NCBI RefSeq assembly: GCF_001039355.2
Contig: NW_019773514.1
Coordinates: 527,068 to 591,067, forward strand
Length of the DNA stretch: 64,000 bases
Source of the DNA: Lingula anatina
Lineage: Eukaryota > Brachiopoda > Lingulata > Lingulida > Lingulidae
Reading direction: 5' to 3'
Within the stretch, counting starts at the first letter, position 1; every line of letters starts with the position of its first letter. The notes below the pieces were generated by a model, which saw nothing but the letters and a program-made list of their open reading frames with translations, made no database searches and was not told the origin of the DNA. Position numbers and translations under genes: made by a program. This document shows, piece after piece, positions 11,280-23,200 of the stretch.

Positions 11280-14200
11280 TTTCACAATCAACCTCTTCAG
11301 GGTATCTGATGTATAATTGCATTGTCGATTAGCAGAAACAAGTAAGACGTTGGTGGCGTTTGATTTATTTCACATCAGCTGGATGGAAAACATAAAATAC
11401 AGGGTGGTTATTATTATTATTATTATTTCATTAGGGAATGCAGGTGTATTGATATGTTCATATACATATTTTATATTTATTTATATAAATGCATACCCCA
11501 TGGATGTGGGGGTACTCTTAAGCCATCTTTCTCTATCAATTCAGTATGCTTCGTAGCTGATATGCTGTATGTATAAATCCCAGCGCGTTCATGGATGGTA
11601 TTAATTGTACAGAAAAAAATTCTGGGGCAGCATTTTGGTATGGGATATTTTGCGATTTCATCCAACGTATCTGTTGTAAACAACGTAGTCGTTGTAAACT
11701 GTTAAGAAAAATGTGCTAGAGTTTGAATAATAAACTGCAGACTGCACTCTTAAATTCCCCTTCAAACCCAATTTAGTTGAATTATACAAATTAAGTTTCC
11801 ATTAAAAGGCTTATACACTCGGGATTGCACATTAAATACCTGGCAGAGGTTAATGTGCGCCTCGTTTCCAGTGTTCTTACCGCTTGTCCATGCAGTACCT
11901 AAATCGAGGCTGGTGTGTGATGAACTATCCAGGTGTGCAAATAACCCACCTGCCGGGATGAACACCCTCTGCAAGCAGTTTTGCTTTTCTCAAGTCTTAA
12001 TACAGCATGTGGAACATAATCCGCAAGCTGTAAACTGGTAGAAATATGAACCTCGGAAAAGGAACAGGATAAAAATAGGTCCGTTGTCGCCGTACGTGTG
12101 AGGTGGGTTATACTTCCTCAAGCAGCTGATGAGTTTAGATTAATCAAGACAGGCATTTCATCGGAAGCACCGAGGAACGTTTTTATTGATCTGGCACAAA
12201 ATTACACGGAGGTCATAAAAAGAGGATTTACAGTACATCAACAATTTTCGAGAACATTTAGCGTAGGAAGATAGCCCGGGACGTAAGGTTCTCTCATCGG
12301 TTCATTTAATACAGCTGTAGGCAGGTTGGGAGAGAACGCAACGCAGCCTGGTTGTTTCGGGAAGATGTCCCTCTTCAAATTTGTTCGAAAACGGAGGGAA
12401 ATAGAGGATGAAGTGAGTATGAATTTCTACCATTTCGAGTGCCCATTTCGAGTGCCAGAACTGCAGTGCTGGATATGCACGCTCATTTCTTTATTGCAAC
12501 CCAAAGTAAAGGTTGGGGTTGGTATTTGGACGAGGTCGCGCATTCCAGGTAAGCAGGCGGTCCACCTGCCCCTTGCGCTCGTATTTATTCATAGATGCAC
12601 AGGGAGTCTGTGCACTTCAGCGATAAGGTTTCAGAGCTCAATCCTTTGTATAATATGATGAATATTGCAACGCATTTTTCGCTGGCATCGAATCAGGACG
12701 GGGAAACTACCTTGAACTTGAATGTATACACGTTCAATATGTTTATTCCAAAGCGGTTACTCCTGTTCAGGTACCCTGTTTAGTTTAAACACCAGTCCGA
12801 AGCATGTGACCGTAAGCTGTTTTAAACAAACAGCCTCCCTCTCCAATATTGCCTACTTCAAGGGCGGTTCAAGGGGTGGTTCACAGTGGCCCATATGCAC
12901 CCCCCCCCCCAACTCCCGGCGCTAATTATGCTTCGCACGTGGTCCCTTCTCCCCCTTCTCCCTCCGAAATGAACAGACTAACGAAGCATTCTCATCCTTT
13001 TGTCCTACATGTTACATATATTATAGTAAAACTGCATGTGACTACTGCTCAACATTTGTCGAAGTTAAGCAAAACTTATTTATCCCCCCCCCCCCTCCAA
13101 AAAAAGTCCCTATTATGTATATTTAGGTTCTGTTAATTCGGCCTACCTACGTCTATGAGTTCATCGTTGTTGAATATATAGATTCTTGAAAATGTATGCT
13201 AAGATAGAAGTTGGGTATTGAAGCAACATCTCCACTCACGTTCTAAAACACATTGCTTAAGACACGTATGTATACGGTATATCAATAACGAAAACCAAGT
13301 CAAGACCGTATATGGAAAACGAAGTATATCGTTTATGCTGACATGGAGCCGAGCTGGAATTTGATTCAAAGGGACTGAGCATTATCTAAGCAGAAGTGGA
13401 TTATACGCAACGCTAAAAGCGGAATGTAACTGAAACGACAATTCCCTAAAGTGTGCCCTGGGTTTCAGATCCTTTTCAGAAGTTTTTGTTGTCAGTTGAC
13501 GGGAATTAGTCCTCTTCTTGGCCCGAATTGGATTGAGACCACCAGGATATCAATTCTGAAAATGATTCAACAAAATTGTTTTAGAGCACTCAAGTCTTCT
13601 GCGTTAAAGCAGTACGTGTAATTATGAGTATGAAAGCCAGCGTGCGTTTCCCCTATGTGTACAATTACGGACTAAACGGCCTCGCGACGGTTTCAAATAG
13701 ATATATTTTACCTGAAAAGTTACCAGCAATAGATGTCATTTTCTTTCCACACATCAGTATTTCTGCATCCTGAGTTACAGAAATTATTGGAAAACCGCCA
13801 CTATTTCAGTTTGCATATGGAACGGTAATGGAGAGCGCATGTTGATTAAGATAGGTTACATTATTTACCGCCAGGACTCTTAACTCAGGGTGAATTCTGT
13901 TGGCAGATGGGAAGGCCATAAGTCTTGTCTGGATCAGCGATGTTTGTATGTAATATGCTTCCACTTGCAGGGAAGTGGGCATTGAAATATTGTCCACTTG
14001 CAAATGCTTGTAGTACTTCTTTATTTAGTGTGGCGGTATTTAATGATGAGGCTGAAACATAGGAGGGAGCACTACCCTATGGACAGAACTCACATTCAGC
14101 ATGGTTGAAAGAGTACATGGATTTTACATCTTATCTCTCTGAGGGACTGCTAAACCTGATATTAACCGCAGTATAGAAAGCCATTAAGACATACCAATGT

Positions 14201-17200
14201 ATAACGAGAGAAACATCTCTTATTTGGCAATGGACTGTTTTGAGTGTCGTGTGAAAATTTCTTGACGTTACTTGGCTTACATGGTCTTTTGGCTGATTTG
14301 ACCGTTGTATTTATTATTGCCAAAGTTATGAAATATTTAGTTGATATTAAGGTTCATAATAAGAGAAAACCTGAATCACATTTCAGAGCTACTAGTACAT
14401 CAATATAGCATCTCTGTGGAATACGTACACAGGCATGCGATGGGCATATTAAGCACAGTTAACTAATGAGGTCTCCACAATGGGTATGACATTGTAATCT
14501 ACAAAATGTGCAAAATTGATCTCACCTAAGGCTAAACCATCAATTACATAACCATGTGAAGAAAATTGAACTATTTCACTTAATATTTCTGTCAAAAACA
14601 TACAGCACTGGAGAAAACATTGTTTTTAAAAATGGTGCTGTCTGGTGATATGTAGGTCTGCTTTCTATAGACGAATTTAGATACCCGTCTAATTATTTTA
14701 CTTGCTGTCACTCAAATAAAGAGCGTAATCTTTGAACTACGTTATATGAGACCATGAGGTTAGGTCAGAGTAAGTTTCCGAGTGATTTAAACGTTAAAAG
14801 TTGGTGTTTTATTTCCCAGCATTTGACCGTCGTGAAAACATTATTGCACCCGGGCCTGGAGGGATATTTCTATGAAAAGGTTTTATTAGGGAAATTTCAC
14901 CCAGTCTTATGATACTGTGTGCAGGTCAATGCTGAATAGACAGCAGAAATAAATCGATTAATAGATGAATAATTAAGATAAGATAAAAAGTGTGAATAAG
15001 CAGAATATGAATTTGACCTCCGAATATTACCACCAACACTGACGAAGGGCACACTGCCATTTTAGCCTTTTTGGTCTGGAAATAATCCAAGTAATACGCT
15101 ACGTCTTTGCAGAAAAACATAAACGTTAACTGAGTCTGTGAGCAAAACGAATCCATTGCTCAAAATATTTCGCGACCGTTTTTAGAGCTCAAAATATCCC
15201 ACATTTTTGCTCGCAAGCATACGAACATATGAATAATTACACAGGGGTGTCTTAATGTTCTTGCTGAAGGAACGTTCTATGCCCGGGACTTCTACATATC
15301 TTTTTTCACAGCATGGTCGATGGAATACCCATTTCAGAAGACATTTCGAAAGCAAAGAGAAAAAGGAAAAGAACCAAAAATAGTGTGCGCCCTTTTCAAC
15401 CGAGTAGCAGTTTATTCCCTTTGAGTCGTTTATAAGCGTGGTGTTAGTGTGATGAGTTGAAAAACAGAGTGTATTGGATTCTTGCCTCAACACAAATAAA
15501 AACAGTATTCCTGCGAAGAAATACATATGTTACCGTTGAAATTAACATAATTTTTGTCAAATAAATCATCTTATTCTTAATCCTTCGGTGAAACTCAGTA
15601 AAATGTATTCGTTTTTAAAGACACGTTTTTCTTTAAAGAATATGATACGTATGATTAGGTCTATAATAATACTAATAGTATCTATTTTTTATTTTTTTAT
15701 TTTTTTTGCAACTTATTAAAAAAACAGTTGGATTGTACAGTAAAATAAGATACTTCAAAATGAAAAAAAAAAAGAAAAATAACATGATCAATTTTAAGTG
15801 GAAAAATATAAACGTTTCAGTGAAAGTATGAGGTAAAAGGTATTAATGTGTCTCAAATGCACTGGGGTTCATAATGTGTTACTTAACCCATGCTGTTGTT
15901 TTTTAGTTGAAGGCCCTGCGCATAGACAACTCCCACCTACTTGAAGAGAACCATGAGTTGCAGGAGAGATTACAGGTAGGAAGCATGTGCTTAATTAGGC
16001 TGCTAAAATAGTGCGTCAGGTGTACGGTAGAACAGTAGTCAGACTGTAAAGCCTAAGCCCACAGGCGTGTTAACAGTGAAGATATGTCGACCCTTCTGAT
16101 CTCGACTTTCCATTGTGAGCTTTCTGTTGAAACAGAGCTTACCGTCTGCAGTCAATTTAATTAAGCTGCTTGTCAAATTGAGACTCCTGCCATGTCCGCC
16201 ACTGAGCGGTTAGTGGGGGAACAGAGGTGTTACATTTCAGAAGAATCGACCTATATTCAATGTAAACGCACCTTAAAATGATAAAATATTCTTAGCTTAT
16301 TTGCTGGTAGATATGAGCGTGCTATTGTCAGACGCCCGTTTTATATGAATGATTAAACAGCCGCACTGGTTGAAAGACAATTGTTTATTGCCACCCCGAT
16401 GTTCAGAGGACACTGGAAACTCACCTTTTATTTCAACTTTGTCATACTACAAAGTGCAAAGGTTATAGTGTCTTCTCACTCTTCTGGGCATTAGGGCGCT
16501 TATTGCAGACAAAAGTTTAAAAATGTAAAACTGGTGCATTTGCTCGCACATCCAAGAAAATGATGGAGGCATTAGAGAGGTGGTCCACAAATCTGTTTCC
16601 CCAAAACAGGGACTTTGAGACTTAAGCAGGACCCATGTATGAAGGTGTGGTTGTATTTTTCTCACTTTTTCTTTATTTTGCAGCATGAAAATGGCCAGCT
16701 CCAGTTCGATCTGCATGGTTGTCGGCAAGACAAAGAGCGACTGGAAAAGGAAAAGGCCTCCCTAGAGGACAACAAATCCCAGTTGATGAACAATGTATCT
16801 GGTCTGATTCGGCAGAACAACACTTTGCAGAAAGAGGCAAATGAATCAAAAGACGAATACCTGGAGCTAAAATCCAAATATGATGAAATAAAAAATAAAC
16901 TGAATGAAGTACAGCGCGAGAAACAGGACCTGGAGACCTATGCCTCGCAGACGGAAGAGGCAATTGCGCGGCTGTCGCATGACCGTGATAACCTCCAACG
17001 GCAAACGATGGAACTAGAAGAAGACATACGCACGATAAAGCTACACCAAAGTCAAAGTCAGGTCCAAGCAGTGCACGTGACTCAGAAGCAGGCCCAGCCT
17101 CACGTTCAGACGTCCACAGCATCAGCCCAGTTGGCGGACCTTGGCGCCAGATTCTCTAGAGAAAAGGCGAGACTTGAAGAGGAAATAGAGCATCTAAAGG

Positions 17201-20200
17201 AGGAACTTGCAGATCGTGATAGGTCTTCAATTAACAGACATCTGGAGTCAGCTGTTAACGATCTGACTTTGGAGAAAGAGCGTTTACAAAGAGAAAACAG
17301 CAGGCTTATGGATGAAAGGAGACAAAAGGAAAAACTCCTCGCCATCCCTAAACCTCCTCCGGCAGAGAGAGAAGACTCCGTAACTCGCGAACTAGAAGAA
17401 CTGATTACAAGATTGACTGAGGAGAAAGACCGGCTTCAGCTAGAAAACCGCCAACTGATAGAGCACCAGGAAACTAGCAGTGTCACCAAGATCAACATCA
17501 AACTTGAAGGAACTGTGACACAATTAATGGAGGAACGCCATCAACTCGAAGAAGAGAACCAGAGACTGAGAGTAGAGTTGGAATCGGCTCAAGAGCTTAC
17601 AGAAGAGACGCAGCTGTTGCGAGATGAGCTCGATAAAGCGCGAGTCAACGCGGAACAGTTCCATGTGCAACTAGACCACCTTACGTCCCGGCTGGAGAAA
17701 GAACAAGCACAGGTCCTGCAAAGTAACCGCGAGCTCTCTGAGCAGTGCGAGAAACAGAAACATCGTGTAGCGGAATTAGAGTCAGAAATTGCGACCTTGA
17801 CAGAAGGGAACGCACGGCTCAAGGATCAGAACGAAAGCTTAGAAGGACAAGTCCGTGAGATTTTAAGTCAACTCCAAGACACATCACAGAAAGATAAATC
17901 TGACGTTGTGCAACTGACAGAGACTGTTAGCCGTCTTACAGTTGAAAATAATGCATTACTAAACGATAACCAGCAACTGCGAGACCATCATACATCCGAG
18001 GCAACTCAGTTCAAGGAGGAAATGGAAAAAATAAACAAAATGTATAAACTGCTAGAAAAGAACAAGGAGGATGAAATACACGACCTGCAGTCTCTTGTGA
18101 AATCCCAACAGGAAGAACGACAAGAATTGCTCAGTAAACTAGAAATTCAAGAAAAAGATGCAATAAAAATGAGAGAGGATTACGACCTCCGTATTTTCCA
18201 CTTACACACAGAGAAGATTCAACTAGAGGCTAGAATCGGCGATGCCGAAGAAAATCTGGCGTCTGTTAAAGCATCGGTGAGTGACACGCAGACTCAAACA
18301 CCTCAGGAGCAGGAAGTGAAGGTTCATCGTGGAGTGGCTGAGGAGCATAAAGAAAGCATACATCAGCTGACTGCAGTGATAGATAAACTGAAGGAAGAGA
18401 GAGGACACCTCCAAAATCAAAATCGCGAATTAGAATGCAGAATCGACGAAATTAGCCTCTCGCTGAGCATAGAAAAGGATAGACGCATAGAAGATGATGA
18501 TGAAACCAAGAGTCAGTTAGAAAAACAAGAAAAGGAGATCAGCAGTCTCAAAGAAGAAAACAGCAGCCTCAATAAACAGCTGTCAGAATTGAGAGAAATA
18601 GTTGATCAGCTTGAAGAGGGACTCCCGAAATTTATCGATTCTGCTGATTGCGCTCTCGAAAGTGAAGACATAAGAACGGAGGTTATACAATTGCGTGAGC
18701 AGCATCTAAGGTTGCTGCGCGTACTCAGCGAAAACAAGACAGGAATTCTACCCCTAATGCCAAAAGAGGCCACTGTTAAACAAAGCATACTGTCCGAAGA
18801 AGACAAAGCTGAGCTAGAGAGTCTGCGTTTAGAGGTGGTCGACTTGAGACGCCGTCTTAAAGAAAATCGAGATGAACAGATTTATGAAGAGCTACAAAGA
18901 GATGTTGGCACCGAAATGGACGCAGAAGTCCTACGAGTTGAGCAGGAAGTAACTGATCTTCGATCCAAAATTTTGACAATGGAAAAGTCTTTAGAAGTAG
19001 CCAACGTTACTATTGCTGACGTCACTTCCCAGCTACAGAAGGCCAGTGACGAAGAGAATAAGCTAAAAGCTAATATCAGTGCATTAAATGAAGAAAATGA
19101 GAAATTAAAAGAGGAAAATATGCTATTACACCACCGGATAATGTCAGTACAGCAGACGACAGGTACATCTCTGGAGCAGACGACAGATGGCGATACAGTC
19201 AAATTAATAGAAGAAAGACATCAGTTGGAAGAAAGCAATGTGCAACTCAGAAAAGAAATCGAACTTCTTCAGACGACGTGTCCCGAGACGGAAGCGGCAT
19301 TGGAAAAGAATATAGAAAAACTAAGAACAGAAAATGAGAATTTGAAGGAAAAATTAATGTGCCTGAATAAGGAATTAGAAGAGCGGGTGAAAGAACTTAC
19401 TAACGAAAACTTTAATCTCCAAACAAAGCTCAAAGAAATCGACTCAAAGGACGAGACTTCAGGCAATGAAAGTTTGCAGACTATAAAACTTCTGGAGAAT
19501 GAAAATGTTCAGATGAGGTTGGATCTTGAAGATGTCAAAGTAAAACTAGTCCGAGCTGAAGAGCACCTGGCGAGCACTACCACTGAGTTGGACGAGTTAA
19601 AAAAGACATCGGAACAAGAGAAAGTTCAACTGCAGGAGAGATTTACAGACTTGCAAACCACTAATATGAAGACAATACAGGACCTAACGGAGAGGCTTTC
19701 TGCCTCTATAGCAAAAGATAAGATGCAGATACAAGAGTCAGATCGCCAGGTAAGCGAAACACAGACAGCAGACGTCCGTGAAGATGTTCAGACGCAGCAA
19801 ACACAAACGATTCCTGCTCAGCAAAAGGAAGCGTTATGTCAAACTGTAGGCGAGTCTCACGTTGGAGAGAAATATGACGTCACTTTGGATCAACTCCGTA
19901 AAGCAAACAGCAGCTTGTCTGAGGAGAACACAGAACTAAAATTGCGCATAGCCGAAGCTGAGGCCAAATCACTGGTATCTAGCTGGACGCAGGATGCAGG
20001 AACAGTGAAGGAATTAACTGTGACCATTAATAATCTTACTATGGAAAAACAACGGCTGGAAGATGAAAACAAAAAGCTTCAAAGACAGTTAGAACAAATC
20101 CCCACTGGTGGCGAAGAATCGGTTCAGGCTCACAGTGAAGTATACTTTGCAGCGCCTTGTGTTGTGGTAGAGGAGTTGGAGCAGCAAACGGATGATGTGG

Positions 20201-23200
20201 ATAAAAACTTAGAGGAAGGAGAAGTAACTGCAGTTTCAAGTGGAGTGGCAGAAGCCGAGCCTGTTGGAAAATTAGATTTGAGTTTGTCTGAGGAGGAAAT
20301 GAAGCAGACGACACAACATTCATCAGAGCAGCTCACTGACCAAACGACAGGGGACGCCGCAACTAGCAACGAAGACGAAAACGAAGAGCTAAGAACCACC
20401 AACGATAGACTAGCAGAAGCGAAAATGCGCCTGGAAAAAGAGAATGCCGATCTGAGATCACAATTTGAGCATTTCAAATGCCACGCTGAAGAGCTGACGG
20501 AGCAGCTGCACAATTCGTTTGCCTTATTTGAAGCAGAAAAGGAGAGATTCTTCAGTGAGAAGCAATCAATGACGACAGAGTACGAGCAAGTGATATCCGA
20601 ACTTTCTAAAGAAAATTACGAACTAAAGCGTAAAAGAGCTGAACTTGTACACGATCTCAGCGACAGTACGAAAGAGCTTGCAGATATGAACGCCCACTTG
20701 CAGGATGACAAGCAGCGCATACAGGGAGAGTACGACAAACTTGCAAAGAAATTCGAAGCACACGAGGCTCAAGCTATTCAGACTAAGAACCAAATGGAGA
20801 TTTCGGTGGCAAGGATGATAAATCAGATAGAGGCCCTTGAAAAGAAAAACAAAGAGTTGACTGATGGATTGAAGGCCGAAGATGAAGATGCCGTGAAATA
20901 TCGCGCTGAACTTGAGGAGACTGCACGCAAGTTAAACGACGAAAGACTGAGGATAGACGCCATGCAAGGCGATAAAGCCCATCTCCTTGATATTATCAGA
21001 CAGTTAGAAAGCAGTAATAAACAGCTGTCTGATCTGTTGAAGAAGTACTCTGGCGATGCAGCTGCCACCGATACACAGCTCAGGACTGCTGTGCTCGCGA
21101 TGCAGGACGAGAAGACCCGCATTGATAATTTGGAGAAAGAGAAATTCCAGCTCATGGAAATAATGGAACAGTACGAGGAACAGAGTGAGGTACTAATCAA
21201 TAGTCTGAGGTCCGACAAAAAACGACTAAATGAGGAAAATGATGACCTTCGTAACGAACTGGAGGAGATGTACGCCCTTTTGAGAGGAGGGGAAAATGAT
21301 GCCATTGACATTTTAGCAGAGAAAGAAGCTGAGATAGCAATTATTAAAGCTTGTCGGTCTATAGAGGACGAGGTTTTCAAGACGCATCTTGCACAAGAGG
21401 CCAAGGTGGCCAAGGAAAGGGCTGCAGCGATCGAACGACAAACTAATAAGCAAATAAAGGACCAGTATCAGTCTCAACTGGATGATCTTGAACGCGATGT
21501 CTTCAATAAGGATTTACGAAACCAGCAACTGGAGTTGTTACTCAGCAAAGTTGAAGAGGAACTTCAGATGGAGAAAGAAATCAACGAAGAGATTTGCAAA
21601 GAAATACAAAAACTTCAAGAAGTTAGCACAACTGGGGAAATTGAGCCCATAGTGGAGAGAATTATGGTCAAGAAAACAATAGCACATTTGACCAAAGAAG
21701 AGCGAGGTGATTCACAAGACATCAGCACAACAGATGAAGATGAGGAAATTACTGCACCGGAAGTGACGCGAGAGGAACGTAAATCTATACGAGATATCAT
21801 GAGTGGTCTCGAGACTTTGAAAGAGGAATCAGAAAACGTTGACGTTCATCGCCTGATGGAAGAGAACAGATTACTTGTGAAACGAATGACTGAGTTTCAA
21901 ACACTCAGAGAAGAAAATGAACGACTGACGGAAGAGTTGCATACGTTGCGATCCGGTGGTTTAGAATTCGCAATATCACAGGAATTAGATTCTATTAAAA
22001 GAGACAATGAGCGTCTTATTCAAGAAATGGATATTTTGAGAGCTAATATGGAGGAGGCCAGTGAGGAGTCTGTATTGAGCATGCGCGCTGATGTGATGCG
22101 CGTAGATGACGTTCAGCAGGAGGCTATTCCTAGAGATGAGATTGAATTAAAAAAGAAGTATCAAGTGGAAGATCTGGAAAATAAACTCCAAGAATCTGAG
22201 TTTAGTAAACTGGGTTTGGAGCACGAATTAAAGAAATTAAAAGAGAAAACAGAAAATGAAAAACATGACTATGAACAAGAGCGAAACTCTTTAAACCAAC
22301 AGATTACAGAATTGAGTATTCAAGTACATGAGCGGGAAATGTCTATAGCAATGTTGGGTCAACAAATTGAAAATCTGAGGGCAAGATCTGATGACACAGT
22401 GGAAACAGATCGCGCTGTTATACAAACAATAAGTCATGAAAACGAAATCCTCAAATCAAAGTTGTCTGAGTCGGTCAAATTGGTAGAAAACGAACGCAGA
22501 CTCAAAGACGAAATAAACCAAATGCTGAAGGAAGAAAATGAAAAGAACATGAAATTAAACAAAGAAATGGTAGCGAGGAAAAATGAGCTTCAAAATATGT
22601 CACTGCAGTTAGCAAGCACTGACAAAGAATTGGAAACGATACAACTAATTGCCGAAAGGTTTGAAAAGACATATGCAAACGTTGAAGAGACAATAGGATC
22701 TTTACAGAATGAAAATATATCTCTAAAAAAGACAATAGAACAACTCAAAGAGCATCAACGTAATTTAGACCAAGAACTTGACAGAATGAAGCAACAACAA
22801 GCTTCAGAGGCCTCAGTCGACAATGAACAGAATCGTGTTATGATTATTGAATTAGAACAAGAGATAAGTAACTTACAAGGATATCTGGAAGATCGCAATA
22901 AACTCCATGAAACCTGCAAAGAACTTAAATGCCGTTTGGAATCTACAGAGCAAGAACTTGTCCAGACAAAAGAAACGAGTGAGAAGGAATGCCAAGATTT
23001 AAGGAACAAAATCAAAGAATTAACTGAACAGTCTGCTCATGCCCAGATAGAGCAAACACAAGCCGCCCACCTTTACGGAACGCAACACGAACACTTAGCT
23101 TTGCATGATCAAGTTCACAAAATAGAAAAATTAGAAAGAAGGGTAAAAGAAATGGAAGATATCATTGATGACCTGGAAAGGGAAAATGATTTACTTCGCA

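Noticed and set aside
16615-16683. Upstream extension of the giant ORF to its first ATG
   Set aside because: The segment ends in a polypyrimidine tract and CAG at 16683. Exon 2 joins in phase at 16684, so this is intron.
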